Shown: in pieces, positions 28,670 through 37,041 of the stretch
Layout of the letters: the number at the start of each line of letters is the position of its first letter
Position numbering within the stretch: the stretch's first letter is position 1
NCBI GenBank assembly: GCA_026392465.1
Contig: JAPLCA010000036.1
Location: 60,310 to 124,309, forward strand
Reading direction: 5' to 3'
Source: Propionibacteriales bacterium
Lineage (GTDB): Bacteria > Actinomycetota > Actinomycetes > Propionibacteriales > Nocardioidaceae
DNA length: 64,000 nucleotides
The notes under the pieces: generated by a model
Database searches by the model: none
Seen by the model: the letters and a program-made list of their open reading frames with translations, nothing else
What the model was told of the DNA's origin: nothing
Made by a program: the position numbers and the translations under genes

Positions 28670-29290
28670 ATGACCAGGGGGACGCACGACGAGCAGGTGC
28701 CGGGCACCGACGACGGGACCGCTCGTCCGTCCGACAACGCGCTCGCCCGACGGGCGGGCCTGGGCGACCGGGCCGCGTTCGAGGACCTGTTCGCGCGGCT
28801 GTTCCCCGCGACCCTGCGGTACGCGACGCGGCTGCTCGACGGCGACGAGCGCTCCGCCGAGGACGCGGTGCAGGACGCGTGGATCACGGCGTGGCGCGCG
28901 CTGCCCGACTTCGAGGGCCGCTCGAAGGTGCAGACGTGGCTGTTCACCATCGTGCAGCGGGAGGTGTACCGGCGCCGGCGCCGGACCCGTCCCCTCGCCG
29001 TGGACGACCGCATCCTCGAGCCCCTCGGCCGCGACGACGCCGACCGGCTCGGCGCCGCGCGTCGGGTCGACCCCGAGCAGGAGGCCGAGCTCGACGACCT
29101 CTGGCGCACGCTGAACCTGGCGCTCGGAGAGCTACCGTGGACCCAGCGCGCGGCCTGGACACTGCGCGAGCTGGAGGGCTTCTCCTACGCGGAGATCGCC
29201 CAGGTGCTCGACACGACGCCGACCGTGGTGCGCGGGCAACTGCACCGCGCCCGACGAAGCCTCGCGATCCGGATGGAGCAGTGGCGATGA
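28670..29290 (+). CDS. Sigma-70 family (ECF-type) RNA polymerase sigma factor
   Basis: A 206-residue sigma factor. Region 2 runs from FEDLFARLFPATLRYATRLL through DAVQDAWITAWRALPDFEGRSKVQTWLFTIVQREVYRR; region 4 is LPWTQRAAWTLRELEGFSYAEIAQVLDTTPTVVRGQLHRARRSL. The start ATG 28670 has GGAG upstream. It overlaps a downstream gene encoding an Asp23-like protein (ATGA), where an anti-sigma factor gene is often found. That small protein may therefore act as, or replace, its regulator. The position divergent from the Asp23 operon suggests an envelope-stress regulon. Confidence 0.9.
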   Translation: MTRGTHDEQVPGTDDGTARPSDNALARRAGLGDRAAFEDLFARLFPATLRYATRLLDGDERSAEDAVQDAWITAWRALPDFEGRSKVQTWLFTIVQREVYRRRRRTRPLAVDDRILEPLGRDDADRLGAARRVDPEQEAELDDLWRTLNLALGELPWTQRAAWTLRELEGFSYAEIAQVLDTTPTVVRGQLHRARRSLAIRMEQWR

Positions 29291-29808
29291 CGAACCCCGA
29301 CCTGCCCGACGACCTGGACCGGTCGGTGGGCGAGCGCGCCCTCGAGCTGGCGAGGGACCAGCTCCGCGACCAGCCGCAGAGCCCGCACGCCGCAGAGGCG
29401 GCAGGCCGCGTCCTCGCCAGGGCCCTCGCGGCGCCCCGGCGGGCGACCACGATCGAGACGTCCGACCCGCTGCTGCAGGTCTCCTCCGTCGCGCTCGTGG
29501 CCCTGCTGCGCTCGACGCTCGCCGCGGAGGTGGCCGATGCGGCGGTGCGACGGATCCGGCTCGACGTCCGTGACCGCGGCCGCCTGCACGCCGTGCACGT
29601 GGAGCTCGTGGCGCGCTACGGCACGTCGGTCCCCCGGTCCGCCGAGGCCGCGCACGTCGTGACCCGACGCGTCCTGGCCGAGACGCTCGGCGCGGGACCC
29701 GCGCCCGGTGCCGACGCGGTCGCGCACCACGTGCACGTCAGCGACGTGACCCGCGGCGACCCGCACCTGGCCGAGCCGCTCGACGAGGACCAGGCGGGCG
29801 ACGCGTGA
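29287..29808 (+). CDS. Asp23-like protein encoded with the sigma factor
   Basis: A 173-residue soluble protein. The N-terminal third is helical and charged (VGERALELARDQLRDQ), like the cytoplasmic part of some anti-sigma factors. The C-terminal half reads as a diverged Asp23 fold: SDPLLQVSSVALVALLRSTLAAEVADAAVRRIRLDVRD then HAVHVELVARYGTSVP. It overlaps the sigma gene and the SRPBCC gene on either side. No membrane helix or zinc-binding HxxxCxxC motif is seen, so it is not a classic ZAS anti-sigma factor. A regulatory role is inferred from position. Confidence 0.65.
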   Translation: MTNPDLPDDLDRSVGERALELARDQLRDQPQSPHAAEAAGRVLARALAAPRRATTIETSDPLLQVSSVALVALLRSTLAAEVADAAVRRIRLDVRDRGRLHAVHVELVARYGTSVPRSAEAAHVVTRRVLAETLGAGPAPGADAVAHHVHVSDVTRGDPHLAEPLDEDQAGDA

Positions 29809-30188
29809 GACAGCTGACCGTGCACCGCCACGTCGACGCCGAGCCCGACGTCGTCTGGTCGCTGCTCGTCGACCTGGACGCGTGGCCGCGCTGGGGTCCG
29901 TCCGTGCAGCAGGCGACCCTCGACGACGAGGCCCCGCTCGGCCTCGGCAGCACGGGCCGCGTCCGCACGTCGGTCGGGGTCTCGCTCCCGTTCACGGTCA
30001 CGTCGTTCGAGCCGGGGCGCGCCTGGGCCTGGAGCGTGGCCGGGGTGCCCGCGACGACCCACGCCGTCCGGCCGGAGCACGACGGCTGCCGGCTGTCGAT
30101 GGGTGCCCCGCTGTGGGCGCCGGCGTACCTCCCCGTGCTGGCCGCGGCGCTCGTGCGGATCGACCGGCTCGCGACCGCGCGGCGCTGA
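29805..30188 (+). CDS. SRPBCC/polyketide cyclase-like small-molecule-binding protein
   Basis: A 127-residue START-like fold protein. Typical family features are the opening HRHVDAEPDVVWSLLVDLDAWPRWGPSV, the central strands GRVRTSVGVSLPFTVTSFEPGRAWAWSV and a C-terminal helix (PVLAAALVRIDRLAT). Such proteins bind lipids or polyketides in a hydrophobic cavity; the ligand is unknown. The GTG start overlaps the previous gene (GTGA). It ends the sigma-factor operon at a terminator-like hairpin. Confidence 0.8.
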   Translation: MRQLTVHRHVDAEPDVVWSLLVDLDAWPRWGPSVQQATLDDEAPLGLGSTGRVRTSVGVSLPFTVTSFEPGRAWAWSVAGVPATTHAVRPEHDGCRLSMGAPLWAPAYLPVLAAALVRIDRLATARR

Positions 30189-30189
30189 C

Positions 30190-30209
30190 CCGGCGCCGAG
30201 GGGCGCCGG
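30190..30209. terminator. Bidirectional terminator hairpin
   Basis: CCGGCGCC, loop GAGG, GGCGCCGG: a perfect 8-bp GC stem in the 23-base gap between convergent SRPBCC and flavodoxin-like genes. Confidence 0.7.
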
Positions 30210-30211
30210 AG

Positions 30212-30814
30212 TCAGGCGGGGTAGGGCTCGCGGGAGAGCAGCCGGGCGAGGTGCACGGCGTTCGCGGCCGCGGTGCGCAGCGTGCTGAGCGTGGCCTCGG
30301 GGGCTTGGTCGAGGTCGTGGTAGTCGACCGTGTGCATGGCCTCGCCGTTCCAGTAGGTGCCGCCCTGCGCGGGGATGGTCAGGCCGCAGTCGTCGAGCGC
30401 CTGGTACAGGTCGGCGGTGATCTTGTGCGCGCCGTCCTCGTTGCCGACGACGCCGACCAGCGCGACCTTGCCGTAGAGGATCGGGTTCCCGTCCTCGCGC
30501 GTCTCGGACAGCTCCGCGTCCAGGCGCTCCAGCACCCGGTGCGCGACGCTCGACATCTGCCCCACCCACGTCGGCGTCACCACGACGAGGACGTCGGCGT
30601 CGAGCACCTGCCGGCGGATCGCCGGCCACTCGTCACCGTCGCCCATGTCGGTCTCGACCCCTGGCCTGACGTCGAGGTCGACGACCCGCACGGCGGTGCC
30701 GACGACGTCGTGCTCGGCGAGCGCGTCGAGGTACTGCTGCGCCATCAGGGCGCTGCTCGACGGCGCGTCGCCCGGCTTGAGCGTGCAGTTGAGCGCGAGG
30801 GCGGTGAGCGGCAC
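30212..30814 (-). CDS. Flavodoxin-fold NAD(P)H-dependent FMN reductase-like protein
   Basis: A 200-residue flavodoxin-fold protein. LALNCTLKPGDAPSSSALM is the FMN phosphate-binding loop (usual form nGSpR..S.t), TPTWVGQMSSVAHRVLERLD is the second FMN loop, and VGVVGNEDGAHKIT is the third. Family members (NADPH-dependent FMN or quinone reductases) reduce quinones, FMN or azo compounds. I chose GTG 30814, preceded by AGGAGGATCC; a longer reading frame upstream lacks a ribosome site. It stands alone on the minus strand. Confidence 0.82.
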   Translation of the reverse strand: MPLTALALNCTLKPGDAPSSSALMAQQYLDALAEHDVVGTAVRVVDLDVRPGVETDMGDGDEWPAIRRQVLDADVLVVVTPTWVGQMSSVAHRVLERLDAELSETREDGNPILYGKVALVGVVGNEDGAHKITADLYQALDDCGLTIPAQGGTYWNGEAMHTVDYHDLDQAPEATLSTLRTAAANAVHLARLLSREPYPA

Positions 30815-30898
30815 GGATCCTCCTGAGGACGGCGGGGGCCGACCCGACGTCGGCACGGGTCCGACGTACCCCTGCGGGCGGGCGTCATGCGCGCCGCG

Positions 30899-32071
30899 TC
30901 AGTCCGGGAGCGGGATCCGCAGGAACCTCGGGCGGTAGACGAACGGGTCGCGTGCGACCTCGGCGAGGTCGGTGTCGTTCTGGCTGTAGGAGACGACGAC
31001 GGACCCACGCTCGGGCAGCAGGTCCGGGTGGGCGAGCGGCATGTACCGCAGCCGTCCGTCCGGCTCGCTGGGGATCTGGGCGACCGGAGCGCTCGGCGTG
31101 AACGGCCCGGTCGGCCGCGACGCCGACCACACGACGAGGTCCGTGCCGAGGAACTCGTCGCGCTTGCTCACCGCGTACCAGCGCCCGGCTCGCTCGAAGA
31201 CGCTGAGCGTCTGCGAGACCCCGCCCTCGGCGGGGATCAGGGTGGCCAGGTCGGAGGCGTCGCGGGTCCACGCGCGACCGTTCCAGTAGCGGTAGCGGTC
31301 GGGGCGCAGGACGTCGTCGGGACGCACCCGCGCCACGTGCAGGCTGAACCCGAACACCAGGCCGCGGCCCGGGCGCGCGGTCCCGTAGAGGTAGACCCAG
31401 CCGTCCGAGACGGCCGTGGCGGCACCCCAGGTCGGACGTCGCGGGTCGTCGTCGTCCGGGCCGACGTCCGTCACCCCGAGCAGCTGCGGCGTCCGCCCCC
31501 GCTCCACGACGAACAGGGCCACAGCGGGTCCGAGGTTGTCGAACGCGAGCGGCCCGTCGGGGGCGTCGGCGCCCTTGACCCGCTGCGCCGACACGCCGAC
31601 CAGGTCGTAGCCCGGTCGTTCGATCTTCGCCACCGACATCGGCCAGTAGCCGACGCCGTCCGGCCGGTCGGGGATCAGCGCGCCGTGGTCGGCGGGCAGC
31701 ACGACCTGGGCGCAGCCGGGCTCGAAGACGAGCATCGAGTTGCGCACGAAGCGCTGGCCGTCGAAGTCCGCGGACCGCAGCGTGTCACCGAAGAGCCAGA
31801 GTCGGCGGCCGTCCTGGAGGGTCACGTCGGCGCCGACGTCGGCACCCTGGAACGCCCCCGAGCCGCGGACCTGCGTGACGAGCCGGTTGAGGTCGGGCAC
31901 GGAGCGGATCGGCTCGATCGGCAGGCAGCGGGTCTCGCTCGCCTCGGGCACCGTCGGCGCCGACGGCGGGTCGGCCCGGCCCGAGAAGGCGACGAGGGAC
32001 AGCATGAGCAGCAGCGCCGGCCCGGTGACGGCCGCCACCCGGATCCGCCACGGCACGCGCTGCACTCCCAC
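30899..32071 (-). CDS. Secreted DUF4185-like beta-propeller protein
   Basis: A 390-residue protein with an N-terminal hydrophobic segment (about 10-30) consistent with a signal peptide or anchor. The body resembles DUF4185/five-bladed propeller glycosidase-like proteins: LQDGRRLWLFGDTL, RFVRNSMLVFEPGC, GWVYLYGTARPGRGLVFGFSL and FERAGRWYAVSKRDEFLGTDLVVWSA are blade-type strands. No catalytic residues can be assigned with confidence. It probably acts on cell-surface or extracellular glycans. It is divergent from the next gene. Confidence 0.65.
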   Translation of the reverse strand: MGVQRVPWRIRVAAVTGPALLLMLSLVAFSGRADPPSAPTVPEASETRCLPIEPIRSVPDLNRLVTQVRGSGAFQGADVGADVTLQDGRRLWLFGDTLRSADFDGQRFVRNSMLVFEPGCAQVVLPADHGALIPDRPDGVGYWPMSVAKIERPGYDLVGVSAQRVKGADAPDGPLAFDNLGPAVALFVVERGRTPQLLGVTDVGPDDDDPRRPTWGAATAVSDGWVYLYGTARPGRGLVFGFSLHVARVRPDDVLRPDRYRYWNGRAWTRDASDLATLIPAEGGVSQTLSVFERAGRWYAVSKRDEFLGTDLVVWSASRPTGPFTPSAPVAQIPSEPDGRLRYMPLAHPDLLPERGSVVVSYSQNDTDLAEVARDPFVYRPRFLRIPLPD

Positions 32072-32114
32072 GACCCCACGATGTCACGACGGCGGAGCAG
32101 CCCCCGGCGTGACC

Positions 32115-32120
32115 TAGAGT
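32115..32120 (+). promoter_or_regulatory. -10 box for leaderless mRNA of the membrane protein gene
   Basis: TAGAGT, then six bases, then GTG 32127. No Shine-Dalgarno sequence precedes the start. Confidence 0.5.
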
Positions 32121-32126
32121 CGGCGC

Positions 32127-33077
32127 GTGAGGGGTCGCGTCTGGGTGCCGCTGGTGGTCGTCGTCGCCGTGCAGCTGGCCGGTGTGGTCGCCGTCTTCGC
32201 CTGGGTCGCGGGTGACGACCTGCACGAGGCACCGCTCGGTGTGGTCGCGCCCGCCGTCGTCGGCCAGACGCTCGCCGACCGCGCTGCCGCCGATCCCGCC
32301 GGCCCGTTCACGGTCGTGCGACCCCGGTCGGCCACGGCTGCTCGTGAGCTCGTCGACGACGGCACGCTGGTCGGCGCGGCGGTCGTCGACCTCGCCCGCT
32401 CCGACGACGTCCTGCTCCTGCCGCGACGGGCCTCGCCGGAGCAGCGGGCGGCGGTGGAGGCGGCCGTCCGGGTCACGTCGGCGCGGCTGGGACGGGGCGT
32501 GCAGGTCGAGCTGGTCGGCCCGTCGCTGTCGACGGGCGGACGCGCCGCCGTCACGTGGCTCCCGGTGCTGGCGGTGGGCGCCGGCATCCTCACGTCGGGC
32601 GTGCTCACGGTCCACTCCGGCCGACTGCCTCGCACGTGGCCGGGCGCCCTGCGCCGGCTGCGCGTGATCGGCGCGGTGGCGGTGCTGGTCGGTGGCGCCG
32701 GCGGCGTGGTCGGCGCGCTGCTCTCGTCGGGCCCGGTGCTCCTGTGGTGGCCCGCGCTCTCCCTCCTGGTGCTCACCGGCGCGCTCGTGTCGCAGGCGCT
32801 CGAGCACTTGATGGACGCGTGGGGCTGGGGTCTCGCCGTCACGCTCCTCGTGCTCACGGCGCTCCCCGACCTCGCCGGCACGGGCACCTGGATGCAGCCC
32901 ATCGTGTGGCGCGAGGTCACGACGCTGCTGCCGCACGCGGCCGGCATCCAGATCCTGCAGCAGCTCACCGGCGGTGCGGCCGGCGCGCCCTGGCGTCCGT
33001 GGGCCGTGCTCGCCGTCTGGTGCGCCGTGGGGGCGGCCACGTCGACGCTCGCCCGGCGCGAGCGCACGGCGGGCTGA
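32127..33077 (+). CDS. Multi-pass membrane protein, ABC-2/YhgE-like
   Basis: A 316-residue protein. One N-terminal membrane helix (about 8-28), an extracytoplasmic domain (about 30-140) and then about five membrane helices (VTWLPVLAVGAGILTSGVLT onward to LAVWCAVGAATSTLA). This helix-large-loop-helices layout is seen in ABC-2 permease and YhgE/Pip-like proteins. No ATPase gene is adjacent, so a transport function is uncertain. Its GTG start has a -10 box six bases upstream. Confidence 0.6.
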   Translation: MRGRVWVPLVVVVAVQLAGVVAVFAWVAGDDLHEAPLGVVAPAVVGQTLADRAAADPAGPFTVVRPRSATAARELVDDGTLVGAAVVDLARSDDVLLLPRRASPEQRAAVEAAVRVTSARLGRGVQVELVGPSLSTGGRAAVTWLPVLAVGAGILTSGVLTVHSGRLPRTWPGALRRLRVIGAVAVLVGGAGGVVGALLSSGPVLLWWPALSLLVLTGALVSQALEHLMDAWGWGLAVTLLVLTALPDLAGTGTWMQPIVWREVTTLLPHAAGIQILQQLTGGAAGAPWRPWAVLAVWCAVGAATSTLARRERTAG

Positions 33078-33141
33078 CGAAGAGGCGCATCCAGCACGAG
33101 GCCCGGCCCACGAGGTGGGACCGGGTCAGGAGAGGGCCTGG

Positions 33142-33217
33142 TGGAGCCGCCTGTCGGAATCGAACCGACGACCTTTTCATTACGAGTGAAACGCTCTACC
33201 GACTGAGCTAAGGCGGC
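33142..33217 (-). tRNA. tRNA-Thr (anticodon CGT)
   Basis: A 76-base tRNA read leftward from 33217. The acceptor stem GCCGCCT pairs with AGGCGGC, followed by discriminator T and an encoded CCA. The D arm is AGCTCAGTCGGTAGAGC, the anticodon arm TTTCA-CTCGTAA-TGAAA gives anticodon CGT, and the T arm is GTCGG-TTCGATT-CCGAC. It reads ACG threonine codons. It lies between the membrane protein gene and the chorismate mutase gene. No integrase or phage-like DNA sits next to it. Confidence 0.95.
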
Positions 33218-33293
33218 GAAGGTCCCGCGAGGATCGCCCGCAGAACCTCGTACAGCCTACCCCTGCCCCTCCAGGACGACGCACAGGCCCCCC

Positions 33294-33299
33294 TACACT
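33294..33299 (+). promoter_or_regulatory. -10 box for leaderless chorismate mutase mRNA
   Basis: TACACT, then six bases, then GTG 33306. No Shine-Dalgarno sequence precedes the start. Confidence 0.5.
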
Positions 33300-33305
33300 C
33301 GACCC

Positions 33306-33602
33306 GTGACCGGGACAGAGGACGTGCGGGCCGAGCTGGACGACATGCGCTCCAGCATCGACAACATCGACGCCGCCCTGGTGCACCTGCTCGCGGAGCG
33401 GTTCAAGTGCACCCAGCGGGTGGGCCGGCTGAAGGCCGCGCACGACCTGCCGGCGTCCGACCCGGACCGTGAGGCACGCCAGATCGAGCGGCTCCGGTCG
33501 CTGGCCGTCGAGTCCGACCTCGACCCCGCGTTCGCGGAGAAGTTCCTGACCTTCATCATCGACGAGGTCATCCGCCACCACGAGGCGATCCGCTCGGCCT
33601 GA
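33306..33602 (+). CDS. Chorismate mutase, AroQ type
   Basis: A 98-residue all-helical enzyme that rearranges chorismate to prephenate on the way to phenylalanine and tyrosine. The first helix LDDMRSSIDNIDAALVHLLAERF holds the N-terminal active-site arginine. The middle helix VGRLKAAHDLPASDPDREARQIERL carries Lys and Arg contacts, and FLTFIIDEVIRHHEAI is the last helix. Length is typical of stand-alone AroQ. It appears to be a single-gene leaderless transcript. Confidence 0.9.
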   Translation: MTGTEDVRAELDDMRSSIDNIDAALVHLLAERFKCTQRVGRLKAAHDLPASDPDREARQIERLRSLAVESDLDPAFAEKFLTFIIDEVIRHHEAIRSA

Positions 33603-33620
33603 CCCGCCCCGGGCCGAGCC

Positions 33621-33643
33621 GTCGGCACCGCCCGCGGTGCGAC
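33621..33643. terminator. Terminator-like hairpin after chorismate mutase
   Basis: GCACCGC-CC-GCGGTGC (33625-33640) with flanking GTC/GAC makes a compact stem in the 42-base gap between convergent genes. Confidence 0.5.
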
Positions 33644-33644
33644 G

Positions 33645-35198
33645 TCAGGACTCGTCGGGACAGGTCGCGCCGTCCCGCGGGACGGTGCCGTCGACGAGGT
33701 AGGCGTCGACCGCCTGGACGATGCACCGGTTGCCCGACCCGTAGGCCGTGTGGCCGTCGCCCTCGCGGGTGAGCAGCACGCCCTCGCGGTCGCCCAGCTG
33801 GTCGGCCAGCGCCTTGGCGTTCTCGTACGGCGTCGCCGGGTCGCGGGTGGTGCCGATGACGACGATCGGCGACGCCCCCTCGGCGTCGATCTCCACCTGC
33901 GGTCGCTCGGCGGGCTCTGGCCAGTCGGTGCAGCCGAGGGTGCCCCAGCCCAGGGCGGCGCCGAACACCGGGGACACCTTCTCGAAGCGCGGCAGCTCGG
34001 CCTCCACCTCGGCGACGCTCGGCCGCTCGCGGTTGTCGAGGCAGTTGACCGCGATGTTCGCCCAGCCGATGTTCCCGTCGTAGCTGCCGTCGCTCTGCCG
34101 GGAGAAGTAGAGGTCGTTGAGGCGCAGCAGCAGCGACCCGTCGCCGCGCACCGCCGCCGTGAGCGCCTGGGACAGGACCGGCCAGGCCGCCTTGTCGTAG
34201 AGGGTGACGGCCACGCCGTAGAACGCGCGCCCCTTCGTCAGCTCGCGGTCGGTGCCGGTGGGCAGCGGCCGGTCCTCGAGCCGGGACATGAACGTGGCCA
34301 GCGCCCGGTTGGCGGCGTTGGGGTCGTTGCCGAGCGGGCACGACTCGAGCTTCGCGCACGCGTCGAGGTAGGCGTCGAGCGCACGCTGGAAGCCGGTGGC
34401 CTGCCCGAAGGCGGACCCGAACACGTCCTGCGCGGGGTCGACGGCACCGTCGAGCACCATCGCGCCCACCTTCTGCGGGAACAGGGTCGCGTACGTGGCC
34501 CCGAGCTGCGTCCCGTAGGAGGCGCCGAACCAGTCGAGCTTCTGCTGCCCCATGACGGCGCGCGCGACGTCCATGTCGCGGGCGGCCTCCTCCGTGGACA
34601 CGTGTCCGGCGAGCTCGCCGGAGTTCTTCGCGCAGGCCTCGCCGAGCTGCCGCACGCCCGCGCGCAGCTCGCGGACCTCGGCCGACGTGCTCGGGTCGGG
34701 GTCGCTGGCCGCGTAGGCGTCGAACTGGGCGTCGGGCAGGCACTTCAGGGGCGAGCTCTCGCCGACGCCGCGGGGGTCGATGCCGACGATCGTGAAGGCG
34801 TCGCGCACCGTCGGCGCCATGCTGCCGGCGAGGCTCGCGGCGAAGTCGATCGCCGACCCGCCCGGTCCGCCGGGGTTGACGAACAGCACGCGCGTGCCGT
34901 CGCCGGTGCTCAGGTAGCGCGCGGCCTTGAGCTTCGTGGTGGCTCCGTCGGGCTCGTCGTAGTCGATGGGGACCGTGATCGTGGCGCACTCGGAGTCGCC
35001 GCCGCAGCCCTTCCAGCTCAGCTTCTGGTCGTAGAAGCGCTGCAGGCCGTCGGGAGCCTGCTCGCCGGTGGGCCGGATCGACTGCGCGGCCGGCGAGTCG
35101 TCGGACCCGCCGTCGTCGTCGCGGACCACGAGGAGGACGCCGGCGACGACGGCGGCCACAGCGGCCAGGGCGATCAGGACGATCAGAGGTCGTTTCAT
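33645..35198 (-). CDS. Secreted alpha/beta-hydrolase, tripeptidyl aminopeptidase-like
   Basis: A 517-residue exported serine hydrolase. It has a membrane/signal segment at about 4-25 and then an Asp/Gly-rich linker. The oxyanion-hole stretch is FVNPGGPGGSAIDF, the nucleophile is Ser228 in GASYGT, the acid Asp is in IGTTRDPATPYENA and the His is in GDGHTAYGSG. The TAP-like C-terminal domain matches Streptomyces SlpD/SlpE-type tripeptidyl aminopeptidases. There is no lipobox cysteine. The ATG overlaps the holB stop (ATGA), so it is cotranscribed with replication genes. Confidence 0.88.
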   Translation of the reverse strand: MKRPLIVLIALAAVAAVVAGVLLVVRDDDGGSDDSPAAQSIRPTGEQAPDGLQRFYDQKLSWKGCGGDSECATITVPIDYDEPDGATTKLKAARYLSTGDGTRVLFVNPGGPGGSAIDFAASLAGSMAPTVRDAFTIVGIDPRGVGESSPLKCLPDAQFDAYAASDPDPSTSAEVRELRAGVRQLGEACAKNSGELAGHVSTEEAARDMDVARAVMGQQKLDWFGASYGTQLGATYATLFPQKVGAMVLDGAVDPAQDVFGSAFGQATGFQRALDAYLDACAKLESCPLGNDPNAANRALATFMSRLEDRPLPTGTDRELTKGRAFYGVAVTLYDKAAWPVLSQALTAAVRGDGSLLLRLNDLYFSRQSDGSYDGNIGWANIAVNCLDNRERPSVAEVEAELPRFEKVSPVFGAALGWGTLGCTDWPEPAERPQVEIDAEGASPIVVIGTTRDPATPYENAKALADQLGDREGVLLTREGDGHTAYGSGNRCIVQAVDAYLVDGTVPRDGATCPDES

Positions 35199-36343
35199 CG
35201 GGTCCGGAATCCCATCATCATGCGTTCGAGGGTGAGCAGCGGTGCTGCGTTCGCGGTGAGCGCCTCGCGCGCCTCGACGATCGCACCGATCCGGCTGAGC
35301 GTCGACTCAGGCGTCCACAGACGGGCCGCCTCGCGCACCGCGTCGGCGACGTCGGCGTTGACGAGCGGCGCGCCCGGGGCGGTCTGGACGGCGACCACGT
35401 CGCGGCAGAACGACAGCAGGTCGAGCAGCACGCCGTCGATGGAGTCGCGCGCCAGCCGGGTGCGACGTCGCTTCTGGTCCTTCTCCAGCGACGAGACCGC
35501 TCCGGCGTAGCCGGCGGGGCGACGGCCGCGGTCCTCGACTCCCCACGACTGCTTCAGGTCGGCGCTCTCGCGCTCGTCGGCGACGTCGGCGACCGCGGAG
35601 GCGCGCGCGGTGGCCTCGTCGTTGATCCGCTGCGCCGCCACCAGGCAGTCGCCGAGGGAGCGCAGCGACGTCGGCAGCGACAGGATCTCCCGGCGCCGCT
35701 CGCGGGCCTGCGGGTCGCGCGCGAGGCCGCGGGCGCGTCCGATGTGGCCCTGCGAAGCCGCCGCCACCTCGTGCGCCAGCTGGGGCTCCACCCCGTCGCG
35801 CTCGACGAGCAGCCGCGCGATGGCGTCGACCGGCGGCGTGCGCAGCAGCACCGGCCGGCACCGGGAGCGGATCGTGACGATGACGTCCTCGGTGGCCGGG
35901 GCGCACAGCATCCAGACGGTGAACGGCGACGGCTCCTCCACCGCCTTGAGGAGCGCGTTGGCGGCCTGCTCGGTGAGCCGGTCGGCGTCCTCGACGACCA
36001 GCACCTGCCAGCGGCCGAGGGCCGGGCTGAGCGCGGACTTGCGGACGTACTCGCGGGCGACGTCGGTGCCGATCGAGAGCCCGTCGGTGCGGATCACGGT
36101 GATGTCGGGGTGGCTGCCGGCCGCCGCCGTGGTGCAGGAGCGACACTCCCCGCAGCCGCCGCGCTCACACTGCAGCGCCGTGGCGAACGCCTTCGCCGCG
36201 TTGGACCGTCCGGACCCGGGAGGACCCGTGAACAGCCACGCGTGCGTCATGGAGCGACCGTCGCCACCGGCCGAGCGGACCGCGGCCGACAGCGTGTCGA
36301 CGACGGGCGCCTGCCCGACGAGCTCGTCCCAGACGCTGGTCAC
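35195..36343 (-). CDS. holB: DNA polymerase III subunit delta'
   Basis: A 382-residue clamp-loader subunit. It has an AAA+ domain with HAWLFTGPPGSGRSNAAKA (the invariant P-loop lysine is Arg, as is common in non-ATP-binding delta'), a zinc-binding CERGGCGECRSC and sensor region ANALLKAVEEP. The C-terminal collar domain is helical. GTG 36343 overlaps the tmk stop (GTGA), which sets the start. The tmk-holB order next to topA is typical of actinobacteria. Confidence 0.93.
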   Translation of the reverse strand: MTSVWDELVGQAPVVDTLSAAVRSAGGDGRSMTHAWLFTGPPGSGRSNAAKAFATALQCERGGCGECRSCTTAAAGSHPDITVIRTDGLSIGTDVAREYVRKSALSPALGRWQVLVVEDADRLTEQAANALLKAVEEPSPFTVWMLCAPATEDVIVTIRSRCRPVLLRTPPVDAIARLLVERDGVEPQLAHEVAAASQGHIGRARGLARDPQARERRREILSLPTSLRSLGDCLVAAQRINDEATARASAVADVADERESADLKQSWGVEDRGRRPAGYAGAVSSLEKDQKRRRTRLARDSIDGVLLDLLSFCRDVVAVQTAPGAPLVNADVADAVREAARLWTPESTLSRIGAIVEAREALTANAAPLLTLERMMMGFRTR

Positions 36344-36978
36344 CGCGCCTGCCCCAGCCACGGCTCGACCGCCGCCCGGACGGCCGCGTGGACGACGTCG
36401 GGCGGCTGGTCGGCGTCGACGACGAGGTAGTGCGCCGGGTCGGCGTCGGCCAGCGCCAGGAAGTGCGCCCTGACCCGCTGGTGGAAGTCGAGCGGCTCGG
36501 CCTCGATGCGGTCGGGCTCACCCGCCCGCGCCAGCCCGACGACGGGGTCGAGATCGAGCACGACGGTCACGTGCGGGCGCAGGTCGGCGGTCGCCCACCG
36601 CGCCACGTGCTCCAGCTCGGCGGCGTCGAGCGCGCGTCCGGCGCCCTGGTAGGCCAGCGTGGAGTCGACGTAGCGGTCGGTGACGACCACCTCGCCGCGC
36701 GCGAGCGCCGGCAGCACGACGGCGTCGACGTGCTCCGCCTTGTCGGCGGCGTAGACCAGCGCCTCCGTGCGCGGCGACAGTGCACCGGTGGCCGGGTCGA
36801 GGAGGATGCTGCGCAGACGCGCGCCGACGTCGGTGCCGCCAGGCTCCCGCGTGAGCAGCACCTCGTGACCGGCCGCGCCCAACCACTCGGCCAGGAGCCG
36901 CGCCTGCGTCGACTTCCCGCCCCCCTCACCGCCCTCCAGCGCGACGAAGACGCCCGAGTCGGTGTAGCGCGGCTGCAT
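36340..36978 (-). CDS. tmk: Thymidylate kinase
   Basis: A 212-residue P-loop kinase that phosphorylates dTMP to dTDP. The P-loop is ALEGGEGGGKSTQARLLAEWL (about 14-34), followed by LTREPGGTDVG (the DR/DRE-type substrate loop) and DRYVDSTLAYQGAGR (the lid and nucleoside contacts). The ATG 36978 has TAGGAT seven bases upstream, which supports a leaderless transcript starting there and not the longer open frame extending into the repeat element. Followed by holB and a peptidase gene. Confidence 0.95.
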   Translation of the reverse strand: MQPRYTDSGVFVALEGGEGGGKSTQARLLAEWLGAAGHEVLLTREPGGTDVGARLRSILLDPATGALSPRTEALVYAADKAEHVDAVVLPALARGEVVVTDRYVDSTLAYQGAGRALDAAELEHVARWATADLRPHVTVVLDLDPVVGLARAGEPDRIEAEPLDFHQRVRAHFLALADADPAHYLVVDADQPPDVVHAAVRAAVEPWLGQAR

Positions 36979-36985
36979 GAGGCCG

Positions 36986-36991
36986 ATCCTA
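36986..36991 (-). promoter_or_regulatory. -10 box for leaderless tmk-holB mRNA
   Basis: On the minus strand TAGGAT, then seven bases, then ATG 36978. It is located just inside the gap holding repeat element copy 2. Confidence 0.45.
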
Positions 36992-37041
36992 GGGGGCGGG
37001 TGCGACGGAGCGGCCCGCTGGCTGCGGGAGTCGTGGGCTCG

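Noticed and set aside
28670..29808. Classic zinc anti-sigma factor downstream of the sigma gene
   Set aside because: The overlapping protein lacks HxxxCxxC and membrane helices and looks Asp23-like instead.
33142..33217. tRNA-Thr as an integration site
   Set aside because: No integrase, no duplicated tRNA 3' end and no foreign-looking genes flank it.
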